A stretch of DNA of 41,170 nt, from positions 1 through 41,170 of the forward strand of contig NZ_JAGRLA010000161.1 in NCBI RefSeq assembly GCF_020442045.1, read 5' to 3'. The notes under the pieces were generated by a model, which made no database searches, was not told the DNA's origin, and saw nothing but the letters and a program-made list of their open reading frames with translations. Shown piece after piece: positions 8,099 to 15,811 of this stretch (its first letter is position 1; every line of letters begins with the position of its first letter). This DNA comes from Bauldia sp. GTDB lineage: Bacteria; Pseudomonadota; Alphaproteobacteria; Rhizobiales; Kaistiaceae. The position numbers were made by a program, and so were the translations under genes.

Positions 8099-9138
8099 CC
8101 GAAAACCGCTCCCTGATGCGCCGCCTGTTCGAGCCGAAATCGCTCGACCACCAGGCACCGGCCTCCAAGGTCGTCACCTACGGGCTCCTGCTGATCTGGT
8201 CGCTGGTCGTCCTGGTGCCGCTCTACTGGGTGCTGATCACCGCCTTCAAGAACGAGGGCGACGTCGCCAACGGCCCCTTCTACCTGCCATTCATCGACTT
8301 CCAGCCGAAGACCGATGCCTGGCATTTCATGCTGGTCGAGAACAACACGATCGGCCCCTACATCAACTCGGTTGTGGTGGCGCTTGGCAGTACCTTCCTC
8401 GCCATCCTGGTCGGGTCGCTGGCGGCCTATGCGCTGGTCCGTATCCGCTTCCGGGTGAAGCTGGCAATGGTGGCGATCTTCCTGATCCTGCTCGTCGGCG
8501 TCATCGTCGCGGTGGCGACCTTCGGCATCCCGTGGGAGATCGCGCTTGCCGTCGCGATAGCGCTCTTCGTCATCGCGCTGTTCACGGTCGGCCGCCGGAT
8601 GAAGCTCTCGCTCGGCAACAGCGACGTCGAGTTCTGGATCATCTCGAACCGGATCATGCCGCCGATCGTGGCGGTGCTGCCGATCTACATCATGTTCCAG
8701 CAGCTCGCGCTGCTCGATACGCAATTCGCGCTGATCGCGACATATATGGCGGTGAACCTGCCGATCGTCGTGTGGCTGACCCGCGACTTCTTCGCCGCGA
8801 TTCCGATCGACCTCGAGGAGAGCGCCCAGATCGACGGCGCCTCGAAGCTGCGGGTGTTCTTCACCATCGCCCTGCCGCTCGTCCGTTCCGGGCTGGTCGC
8901 GACCTTCCTGCTGGTCCTCATCCTCGCCTGGAACGAATATCTGCTCGCCCTCTTCCTGACCAATGCCGACGCCCAGACCATGCCGGTGCTCGTCTCCGCC
9001 CAGAACACCACGCGGGGGCCGCAGTGGTGGAACATGTCGGTGCTCATCGTGGTGATGATCGCGCCCGTGATCATCATCGCCACCTTCCTGCAGAAACATA
9101 TCGCGCGGGGCCTTCTGGTCGGCGCGGTCAAAGGCTAG
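8095..9138 (+). CDS. CUT1 ABC transporter permease with membrane insertion (second subunit)
   Basis: A 347-residue MalG/UgpE-type inner-membrane permease. It has the first helix near residues 27-50, the SNRIMPPIVAVLPIYIMFQ block, the EAA loop ESAQIDGASKLRVFF, and a typical ending FLQKHIARGLLVGAVKG. Family members are usually 270-300 residues. Here an insertion at about residues 118-178, running from VKLAMVAIFLILLVGVIVAV to the polar stretch before SNRIMPP, adds two likely helices at a place comparable to the insertion in its partner. The start overlaps the previous stop (ATGA), and the ATPase start follows 5 bases after its own stop. The matched insertions suggest this importer belongs to a distinct subfamily. 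Confidence 0.9.
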   Translation: MTENRSLMRRLFEPKSLDHQAPASKVVTYGLLLIWSLVVLVPLYWVLITAFKNEGDVANGPFYLPFIDFQPKTDAWHFMLVENNTIGPYINSVVVALGSTFLAILVGSLAAYALVRIRFRVKLAMVAIFLILLVGVIVAVATFGIPWEIALAVAIALFVIALFTVGRRMKLSLGNSDVEFWIISNRIMPPIVAVLPIYIMFQQLALLDTQFALIATYMAVNLPIVVWLTRDFFAAIPIDLEESAQIDGASKLRVFFTIALPLVRSGLVATFLLVLILAWNEYLLALFLTNADAQTMPVLVSAQNTTRGPQWWNMSVLIVVMIAPVIIIATFLQKHIARGLLVGAVKG

Positions 9139-9143
9139 ATCGC

Positions 9144-10202
9144 ATGCGTGTCACGCTCTCCGATATCTACAAGTCCTTCGGCATGGTCGAGGTGGTCAAG
9201 GGCCTCGACCTCGAAATCGCCGATGGCGAATTCCTCGTCCTGCTCGGTCCCTCGGGATGCGGCAAGACGACGGCGCTCCGCATGGTCGCCGGCCTCGAAT
9301 CCGTGACCTCCGGGAAGATTTCGATCGGCGATCGCGACGTGACCGAGGTGCTGCCGAAATATCGCGACGTGGCGATGGTCTTCCAGTCCTACGCGCTCTA
9401 TCCGCACATGACGGTGGGGAGGAATATCGGCTATCCGCTGAAGCTTCGCGGCGTGCCGAAGGCGGAGCAGGACGTGCAGATCAAGGCCGCCGCCGAGCAG
9501 GTGCATCTCGGCGACTATCTCGACCGCTTTCCCCGCCAGCTCTCGGGTGGCCAGCGACAGCGCGTTGCGCTTGCCCGCGCCATCGTCCGGCGGCCGAGCG
9601 TCTTCCTGATGGACGAGCCGCTGTCGAACCTCGACGCCAAGCTCAGAAGCTACATGCGCGCCGAGCTCAAGCATCTGCAGAGCGACCTCAGCACCACGAC
9701 GATCTACGTCACCCACGACCAGATCGAGGCGATGACGCTGGCCCATCGCGTCGCGGTGATGAACCGGGGCGTCGTCCAGCAGATCGCTTCGCCGCGCGAG
9801 ATCTACGACAACCCCGCCAATCTCTTCGTCGCCGGCTTCATCGGCTCGCCGCCGATGAATACGCTGGAGGGATCGATCGCCGACGGCGCCTTCGTCGCGC
9901 CGGAGGGCAAGGTGCGGGTCGGCAATTACGCGCCGCGCGACAAGGTGGTTTTCGGTTTCCGTCCGGAAGATGCGCGGATCGTCGATCCGTCGGAGAGCGA
10001 CATCCGGGCGAAGATCTATGCTTGCGAGCTGACCGGCAACGAGACCATCGTCACCTGCCAGATGGGCGAGTCCCAGGTCGTGGTTAAGATGGACAAGAAC
10101 TACGACATGCCGTCGGATACCGTCGTGGCGCTCAGCATCGCCGAGGAGAAGATGTGCCTGTTCGATCCGGAATCCGGCGACCGGATCCCGCGGCCCGCCT
10201 GA
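9144..10202 (+). CDS. ABC transporter ATP-binding protein (UgpC/MalK type)
   Basis: A 352-residue cytoplasmic ATPase of CUT1 importers. Walker [10 protein letters not shown] is at 35-43, the signature [14 protein letters not shown] starts at 133, Walker B ends in Asp157-Glu158, and the switch histidine lies in [11 protein letters not shown]. The C-terminal part (about 240-352) is the OB-fold/TOBE regulatory domain ([22 protein letters not shown]). The frame is open much further upstream, but that region is the second permease read in another frame; the ATG at 9144 begins the family-typical [13 protein letters not shown]. It completes the importer of 5401-9138. The gene ends 6 bases from the convergent hydrolase stop, with no terminator visible between them. 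Confidence 0.94.
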   Translation: MRVTLSDIYKSFGMVEVVKGLDLEIADGEFLVLLGPSGCGKTTALRMVAGLESVTSGKISIGDRDVTEVLPKYRDVAMVFQSYALYPHMTVGRNIGYPLKLRGVPKAEQDVQIKAAAEQVHLGDYLDRFPRQLSGGQRQRVALARAIVRRPSVFLMDEPLSNLDAKLRSYMRAELKHLQSDLSTTTIYVTHDQIEAMTLAHRVAVMNRGVVQQIASPREIYDNPANLFVAGFIGSPPMNTLEGSIADGAFVAPEGKVRVGNYAPRDKVVFGFRPEDARIVDPSESDIRAKIYACELTGNETIVTCQMGESQVVVKMDKNYDMPSDTVVALSIAEEKMCLFDPESGDRIPRPA

Positions 10203-10208
10203 CTCCGC

Positions 10209-11018
10209 CTACGGATCGAGGCGCCGCAGGAAATCGGCCATCGCGGTCCTGAATCCGGCGACATGTCCATCCCGGTCGGCCGACTTCGAGACGAGAGTGA
10301 CCATCGTCGCAGCCGGTATCGCCGCGGCAAGCGCCTCCGCGAAGCCGAGCGGATGGACAATGTCATCGGCGGTTCCGAGGACCAGCACAGGCAGGTCGAG
10401 CGCGCGAACCTCGTCGACTGAAACCCCGGGCCCGTCACCGGCGATCGCGCCAAGCAACGCGGCGGTTGCGGTGAGGTCAGGGCGATCGAAGAAGCCGCTC
10501 AACGAGGCGAGGTTGTCGGGCGCTTCCCTGGCGGCGCGGATAGCGATTTCAGACCGGGCGAAGGCGGCGCGCGCCGAGTCCCGCCCGTGGGTCCGCAGAA
10601 GCCCGGCGATCAGCGCGAAGGCCTTCATATTCTCCGGTGCCGGTTCGAAGGTCCAGGCCGGGCGCGCCAGAACCAGGGCGCGGACGAGGTCGGGCCGGCG
10701 GACCGCCAGCCTCAGCGAGATCGCCGCGCCCATCGAGATGCCGCCGAAGACCGCGGGGCCGGAGAGGGTCCGTTCGGCGAGCGCGGCGACATCGTCGGCG
10801 AAGGTCGCGATCGAAAGGGCCTGATGCGGACCGGCTTCCGACAGGCCCTGCGAGCGGCATTCGAGCGTGATCCGGCGGGCCGGCGGCTCGGACGGGAAGA
10901 CCTCGGCGACCTGGGCGGCGTCGGCGCCGAGCCCATGCTGGAAGACGACGGCCGGTCCGCCGCCGGCATCCTCGTAGCGGAGGGCGACGCCCTCCCGGTC
11001 GAAGGTGGCGAAGGTCAT
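10209..11018 (-). CDS. Alpha/beta-fold hydrolase
   Basis: A 269-residue cytoplasmic alpha/beta hydrolase. It shows the oxyanion motif QHGLGAD (27-33), nucleophile elbow GISMG with Ser95, a likely acid at Asp218 or Asp219 (GTADDIVHP), and His252 (DRDGHVAGF). This is the full triad of esterases and lactonases such as 3-oxoadipate enol-lactonase-like proteins. Start: the ATG at 11016-11018 overlaps the stop of the upstream isomerase by 4 bases (ATGA), so translation is coupled. It is the last gene of the minus-strand sugar operon that begins at 14510. A role as lactonase or esterase on an oxidised sugar is plausible from context but not shown by the sequence. Confidence 0.85.
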   Translation of the reverse strand: MTFATFDREGVALRYEDAGGGPAVVFQHGLGADAAQVAEVFPSEPPARRITLECRSQGLSEAGPHQALSIATFADDVAALAERTLSGPAVFGGISMGAAISLRLAVRRPDLVRALVLARPAWTFEPAPENMKAFALIAGLLRTHGRDSARAAFARSEIAIRAAREAPDNLASLSGFFDRPDLTATAALLGAIAGDGPGVSVDEVRALDLPVLVLGTADDIVHPLGFAEALAAAIPAATMVTLVSKSADRDGHVAGFRTAMADFLRRLDP

Positions 11019-11851
11019 GACGCGTCCGGCGTGGCGATGAGGTCGCGGAGGAAGGCGGCGACGCCCGGTGCCTCGCCGGCATCGAGTCCGTGGGCGATCA
11101 ATGCGCCATCGAAGCCGGCGCGGCGCAGTTCGGCGAGGTAGTGTGCGTAGTCGAGGACGCCCTGGCCGGCGACGGAGAAGCTGCCGTCGGCGGCGCGGTC
11201 CTTGGCATGGGCGATGGCGATGCGGTCGGCGAGGAGGTCGACCGCCCGCGACACGATTATCCGCTGCTCGGCCAGGCTCGCCTGCTCGAACAGGTTGGCG
11301 GCGTCGAGGACGATCCGGATGCGGGGGCTGCCGATGTCGTCGATCAGCCGCAGCGCCAGCCCGGCCGAGGAGACGACGTTGGCGAGCTCCGGCTCGATGC
11401 CGAGGTCGATGTCGTTCGCCTCGGCGATGGCGAGCGCCGCCTCCATGGCGACCAGCAGGTCGGACCAGGCTTCGGGCGCCGCGTTGTCCGGGTGGGCGCG
11501 CCACTGGTCGTCCGGGTCGCGGGTGCCGGTGCAGAGCGTGACGAGCCGGGTCCCCATCGGTCGCGCCGCCCTGGCGAGGATCGCCAGCTTCTCGAGACCG
11601 GCGGAGCGCACCGCCGGGTCGGGATGGATCATGTTGAAGGTGCCGGAGAGCGCGGCGATCGCAACGCCTGCGCCGGTCGCAGCCGCGCGGACGGCCTCGA
11701 TGGCCGCCTCGTCGATCCGGTCGGGGAGCGAGGGCAGCCCGGAGCAGGCCATGTTGTACTGGGTCGTCGAGAAGCCGGCCGCGGCGACGTCGCCGAGGAC
11801 GGCGCGCGGGTCGCTGCCGGGGAAGGTCTTGGCGAAGATGCCGATCCGCAT
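11015..11851 (-). CDS. Sugar phosphate isomerase/epimerase family (TIM barrel)
   Basis: A 278-residue xylose-isomerase-like TIM barrel protein (AP-endonuclease-2 Pfam fold). Likely metal or substrate residues are Glu153 (GIEPE), Asp183 (VLDAANLFE) and His215 (AHAKD). At the place where epimerases such as D-tagatose 3-epimerase carry the last metal-binding Glu, this protein reads LIAHG, so His254 may replace it; that is my alignment by eye. The start is ATG 11849-11851, whose A overlaps the TGA of the upstream oxidoreductase; a GTG one codon earlier is also possible. It is coupled to the Gfo/Idh/MocA gene, a common pairing for inositol, 3-keto-sugar and sugar-acid breakdown. Confidence 0.85.
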   Translation of the reverse strand: MRIGIFAKTFPGSDPRAVLGDVAAAGFSTTQYNMACSGLPSLPDRIDEAAIEAVRAAATGAGVAIAALSGTFNMIHPDPAVRSAGLEKLAILARAARPMGTRLVTLCTGTRDPDDQWRAHPDNAAPEAWSDLLVAMEAALAIAEANDIDLGIEPELANVVSSAGLALRLIDDIGSPRIRIVLDAANLFEQASLAEQRIIVSRAVDLLADRIAIAHAKDRAADGSFSVAGQGVLDYAHYLAELRRAGFDGALIAHGLDAGEAPGVAAFLRDLIATPDAS

Positions 11852-12921
11852 CACAGGCCCCCCGTCGCTTCGGCGAGCGCGACCGGCCGTCCTTCGCGGA
11901 CCGAGCGGGCGATGGCGATCATGGCGCGGACCGAGGCGACGCCGTCCTCGGCCGTCGCGGCGGGGGCCGGCTGGCCGGAAAGGACCGCATCGGCGAAGCC
12001 CTCGACCTGGCGCCGGTAGAAATGGCCGTCGGCGGCGAGCGGCCGGCAGGAGGTCGCGTCGCGCTCGCGGAAGATGTCGACCTCGCTCGACCTGAAGTAC
12101 CAGGGATTGAAGGTCCTGGCGACGATGCTGCCGTTCTCGCCATAGGCCTGGAAGCCCTCGTGCCAGTCCATGCGCACCGCGACGGTGAGGTCGAGATGGC
12201 CGAGCGCGCCATTGGCGAAGGCGACGTCGACGAACCAGCAGCGGATGCCGGCGCGTTCGCTGTAGCGGGCGTGGACGGTGTCGATCGGGCCGAACAGGAA
12301 CCGGGCGGTATCGACGAGGTGGCTGCCATGGGCGAGCATCAGATAGCGCTGGCGATCGGCCTTGGGATCGCCGGCCGGTCGGCGCGAGCCGCCGCTGGTG
12401 ACGATGGTCGGCTGGACCGCGTCGGTCATCACGTAGCGATGGGTCGAGTCGCAGTACCAGGCTTTCAGCGCGACGAGCGCGCCCATCTCCTCCGTGATGA
12501 AGTCGCGTGCCGCCTCGATGCCGCCGTCGTAGCGCTTCATGTGGCCGACATGGAAGACGAGGTCGGTGTCGGCGACGGCCGCCGCCACCTGCTCGGCCTC
12601 CTCGACGGTCATCGCCATGGGTTTTTCGCAGAGCACATGCTTTCCGGCGGCAAGCGCCCGCAGCGAGGCATCGACATGGAAGGGATCGGACGTGGCGACG
12701 ATCACCGCGTCGAGGTCGGGATCGGCCAGCATCGCGTCATAGTCGGTGAAGGTGCGCGCCGGCTGGTGGGTGACCGCCATGCGTGCGAGCAGGTCCTCGG
12801 CGACGTCGCAGATCGCGTAGAGATCGGCATTCCGCGCCTTGACGCAGGATTCGAAATGCGCCGCCTGGGCGATCTGTCCGGCGCCGAGCACGCCGACGCG
12901 AAGCCGTCTTTCGTCCGTCAT
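11851..12921 (-). CDS. Gfo/Idh/MocA family oxidoreductase
   Basis: A 356-residue NAD(P)-dependent sugar or inositol dehydrogenase. The Rossmann loop is GAGQIA at 13-18 and the family signature is CEKPMAMT, with the catalytic-pair Lys99. The C-terminal alpha/beta domain follows, including FHVGHMKRYDGGIEAARDF. These enzymes oxidise or reduce a ring hydroxyl of sugars, amino sugars or cyclitols. The gene overlaps the kinase gene upstream by 4 bases (ATGA) and the isomerase downstream. Pairing with a TIM-barrel isomerase fits 3-keto-sugar chemistry or myo-inositol-like breakdown. Start and length are normal for the family. Confidence 0.92.
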   Translation of the reverse strand: MTDERRLRVGVLGAGQIAQAAHFESCVKARNADLYAICDVAEDLLARMAVTHQPARTFTDYDAMLADPDLDAVIVATSDPFHVDASLRALAAGKHVLCEKPMAMTVEEAEQVAAAVADTDLVFHVGHMKRYDGGIEAARDFITEEMGALVALKAWYCDSTHRYVMTDAVQPTIVTSGGSRRPAGDPKADRQRYLMLAHGSHLVDTARFLFGPIDTVHARYSERAGIRCWFVDVAFANGALGHLDLTVAVRMDWHEGFQAYGENGSIVARTFNPWYFRSSEVDIFRERDATSCRPLAADGHFYRRQVEGFADAVLSGQPAPAATAEDGVASVRAMIAIARSVREGRPVALAEATGGL

Positions 12922-13901
12922 GAAACCTCCGGGCTGTTGGCAAGCAGATTATCGATCGCCGGGCCCTGGGGCATCGCTCCCATCGCGCCGGAGATTGTCG
13001 CCATGACGGCGCCGGCGGCCGAGGCGCGGCGGCCGATCGACGTCAGGGTCGCGGCGTCGAGGCTGGCGATGTCGGCAGCGAGCAGACCGGCCAGCAGGCT
13101 GGCGGTGAAGGCGTCGCCACAGCCGACCGTATCGAGGACATCGACGGCGAAGCCGGGAATCGCGACCCTGGCATCCGGGGTGAGGAGGATCGCTCCGGCC
13201 GCCCCGCGCGTCACCGCCATCACCTTGAGGCCGGGATGCCAGATGGCCGCGACGCCGGCCCGAATCCCTCTTGTCCCCGACAAGGCGGCGAGCTCTTCCT
13301 CGCTGATCTTGACGATATCGGCGGCGGCGACCGCTTCGCGGCCGGTGGCGAGCATCGCCGCCGGATCGCGCCAGACCGCCGGCCTGAGATTGGGATCGGC
13401 GGAGATCAGGGCGCCGGCCTCCCGTGCCGCCGCGACCGCGGCGCGCTGGGCGGCGGCGGAGGCGGGCGAGCCGAGCGACAGGGAGCCGGTGTGGAGGACC
13501 CGGGTAGTGCCGACGACGTCGAGGTCGAGCTCCTCCACCGCCAGGCTCGCGTCGGCGCAGCCTTCGCGATAAAGGGCGAAGTCGCGGTCGCCCGACGCGT
13601 CGAGCGAGACGACGGCGAGTGACGTGGTCTCGAAATCGGCGGTGGCGATCGCGCCGGTGTCGACGCCGGCACCGGCCAGCGTCTCGATCAGGATCTCGCC
13701 AAAGCGGCCTGGCCCGACCTTGCTGATCACCCCGGCGCGAAGGCCGAGCCTTGCGACACCGGCCGCGACATTGCCCGGCGCGCCGCCGGGCCGGGCGGCA
13801 AAGAGGATGTCGCTACCCGACCGGCCGGCCGGGATGAGGTCGATCACCAGCTCTCCCAGCGCCACCACGTCGAAGCGCGAAGAAGGGCCCTGGTCGCTCA
13901 T
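12918..13901 (-). CDS. PfkB-family carbohydrate kinase (fructokinase-like)
   Basis: A 327-residue ribokinase-fold kinase. It has GGAPGN at 39-44, the first PfkB region, and the second signature DTVGCGDAFTASLL with catalytic base Asp263. The usual anion-hole sequence is GAGD; here the Ala is Cys, a variation seen in some sugar kinases. Fructokinases and 2-keto-3-deoxygluconate kinases of this type have a similar RPGGAPGNVA start. It phosphorylates a sugar with ATP in the cytoplasm. The upstream gene is a cupin phosphoglucose isomerase, so fructose to fructose 6-phosphate to glucose 6-phosphate is the simplest reading. It is quite different from the FrlD-like kinase at 4376. Confidence 0.9.
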   Translation of the reverse strand: MSDQGPSSRFDVVALGELVIDLIPAGRSGSDILFAARPGGAPGNVAAGVARLGLRAGVISKVGPGRFGEILIETLAGAGVDTGAIATADFETTSLAVVSLDASGDRDFALYREGCADASLAVEELDLDVVGTTRVLHTGSLSLGSPASAAAQRAAVAAAREAGALISADPNLRPAVWRDPAAMLATGREAVAAADIVKISEEELAALSGTRGIRAGVAAIWHPGLKVMAVTRGAAGAILLTPDARVAIPGFAVDVLDTVGCGDAFTASLLAGLLAADIASLDAATLTSIGRRASAAGAVMATISGAMGAMPQGPAIDNLLANSPEVS

Positions 13902-13949
13902 GGCATCGGTTTTCCGGGGGGCCGGCGCGGAAGTGCGGCCGGCCTGGGC

Positions 13950-14510
13950 TCAGGCGAAATCGGGGTTGTCGACGAGCGTCGGCTTGCCGCCCTTGTCGAC
14001 GACCAGCTTGCGCATGCCACGCTCGCGGATCGTCCCGTAATCGTGGCCGGCATCGGTCGCGCAGAACCAGACGAAGACCAGCTTCTCGTCGCCGGTATTG
14101 ATGCTGCGATGCGCCCATTCCGGCGGGATGAAGGCGCAGACGCCGGGCTTCATCTCGACGGTGCGGACCTCGCCGTCGCGGGATTCGAGGAGGAGGAGGC
14201 CCTGGCCGGATTGGGTGTAATAGCCCTCGCCGCAATCCTTGCGCTCGTGGAAGTGGCCGCGGGTCATGAAATATTCGTCGCCGATCTTGCCGGGCATCAT
14301 GATCGTGGTGCCGAAGGCGATGTCGCACTCTTCCTTGCGGTAGTCGACGACCTCATAGGCGACCGGATCGCCGGCCGCGACGGCCTTGTCGAAGGCCGCC
14401 GTGTCGCGGAAAAGCCCGCCCAGCTCGCTGAGCTTCTTCGTGTAGCGGCCGGTTGACGGGGTGACCTCGCCGCTGAGGCCATCGATTGCGACACCTTCGG
14501 GAAACAGCAT
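13950..14510 (-). CDS. Archaeal-type (cupin) glucose-6-phosphate isomerase
   Basis: A 186-residue single-cupin protein matching the metal-dependent phosphoglucose isomerase of Thermococcales and some bacteria, unrelated to the common SIS-fold PGI. The metal-binding set His86, His88, Glu95 and His134 (GHFHERKDCGEGYY ... PPEWAHRS) has exactly the spacing I recall for Pyrococcus furiosus PGI (88, 90, 97, 136). The reaction is glucose 6-phosphate to fructose 6-phosphate. GAGGAAGAGG before the ATG is a strong ribosome site. It is the first gene of the minus-strand operon running to 10209, and its 83-bp upstream gap should hold the promoter. It could process glucose 6-phosphate released by the FrlB-like enzyme at 3358. 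Confidence 0.9.
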   Translation of the reverse strand: MLFPEGVAIDGLSGEVTPSTGRYTKKLSELGGLFRDTAAFDKAVAAGDPVAYEVVDYRKEECDIAFGTTIMMPGKIGDEYFMTRGHFHERKDCGEGYYTQSGQGLLLLESRDGEVRTVEMKPGVCAFIPPEWAHRSINTGDEKLVFVWFCATDAGHDYGTIRERGMRKLVVDKGGKPTLVDNPDFA

Positions 14511-14593
14511 GGAATTCCTCTTCCTCTATCGTGGCTATGGGCTAGGTCCGGGCGGCTGGCGTGTCAACCGGCAATCAGCCGTTAGACGGGTTT

Positions 14594-15811
14594 TCAGGAG
14601 GCGATGACGCCGTCGTCCCTGAGGTGGCCGATTTCGGAGCTGCCGAGGCCGAGAATATCGGCGAGCACGGCCTCGGTATCGGCGCCGAGGCGCGGGGCCT
14701 CGCCGGACGGATGGGGCGCCTCGCCGGGAAAGTCCGCCGCGGCCCCGGGGGTCGGATAGGCGTCGCCGCCCTGATGCGAGACCTGAGGCATGGCCTCGGC
14801 ATGGACGGCGAAGCGGTCGGTGGCGACGGCCGCCTCATGGACGCTGCGATAGGGCGCCCAGCAGACGCCGGTCCCCTCGAACAGCGCGGCGAGCTCGGCC
14901 TCGCTGCGGGCGTCAATGGCGGCCTCGACAAGCGGGAAGAGTGCCTCGCGATGACGATACCGCTCGCCCTCGTCGTCGGTGAAGGAGGCGCCGAGCGACG
15001 ATTCCAGCGCGGCGACCTGGTCGCCGAGGCCGAGTGTCCGGACGAGGTCGCGCCACTGCCGGGCGGTGATCGCGACGATCATCAGGCGGCGACCGTCGGC
15101 GGTGACGAAATCGCGACCGAAGGCACCGAACAGGTCATTGCCCTGGCGGGGACGGTCGGCGCCGGCAAGCAGCACCTCGGCGAGCTGGCCGAGGTGGCCG
15201 AGGGTCGCCGCGGCGAGATCGCCGAGCGGCAGGCGTATCTCGCGTCCCGCGCCGGTCTCGCGGCGGGCATGGTGGGCGGCGAGGAGCGCAAAGGCGCCGT
15301 AGGCGCCGGCCATCAGGTCCCAGGTCGGCAGGACGCCGTTGACCGGCGAATCGCCGAGCGCGGCCGGGCCGGTCATCATCGGGATACCCATCGCGGCGTT
15401 GACGGTGTAGTCGACGGCCGGCGTGCCGTCGCGCCAGCCCATGATGCGGAGCGTGACGATGTCGGGCCGCAGCGCCGCCAGCGCGGCGTGTGACAGGAAG
15501 CCGTCGGGCGGGAAATTGGTGACGAAGAGGCCGGCATCCGGTCCGGGGGCGGTGGCGAGCCGTTGTGCGAGTTCGCGGCCTTGCGGCTGGCGAAGGTCGA
15601 TGGCGACCGATTTCTTGCCCTTGTTGAGGCCCTGCCAGTAGAGGCTGTCGCCCGCCGCCGTCTTTGGCCAGCGCCGCCGGTCCGGGCCGCCGCCAAGCGT
15701 GTCGATGCGGATCACCTCGGCGCCGAGCTGCGCGCAATGAAGCCCGCAGGACGGGCCGGCGACGAAGGACGCCGCCTCGACGATGCGCAGCCCCTTGAGC
15801 GGCGGCGCCAT
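14594..15811 (-). CDS. mct: CaiB/BaiF CoA-transferase, 2-methylfumaryl(mesaconyl)-CoA isomerase-like
   Basis: A 405-residue family III CoA-transferase. It matches Chloroflexus mesaconyl-C1-CoA:C4-CoA transferase (Mct) along its length, from memory of that sequence: GLRIVEAASFVAGP near the start, LGGGPDRRRWP, WQGLNKGKKSVAIDLR, AGLFVTNFP, VDYTVN, PTWDLMAGA, DRPRQGN, YGAFGRDF-like LFGAFGRDF, and CWAPYR near the end. Catalytic Asp165 sits in PTWD, the same position as I recall for Mct. The reaction would move CoA within mesaconyl-CoA from C1 to C4. Its ATG overlaps the stop of the acyl-CoA ligase by one base, so the two are coupled. A hydratase and lyase that would act next are at 33561 and 32630. 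An ordinary CoA-transferase is less likely. Confidence 0.82.
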   Translation of the reverse strand: MAPPLKGLRIVEAASFVAGPSCGLHCAQLGAEVIRIDTLGGGPDRRRWPKTAAGDSLYWQGLNKGKKSVAIDLRQPQGRELAQRLATAPGPDAGLFVTNFPPDGFLSHAALAALRPDIVTLRIMGWRDGTPAVDYTVNAAMGIPMMTGPAALGDSPVNGVLPTWDLMAGAYGAFALLAAHHARRETGAGREIRLPLGDLAAATLGHLGQLAEVLLAGADRPRQGNDLFGAFGRDFVTADGRRLMIVAITARQWRDLVRTLGLGDQVAALESSLGASFTDDEGERYRHREALFPLVEAAIDARSEAELAALFEGTGVCWAPYRSVHEAAVATDRFAVHAEAMPQVSHQGGDAYPTPGAAADFPGEAPHPSGEAPRLGADTEAVLADILGLGSSEIGHLRDDGVIAS

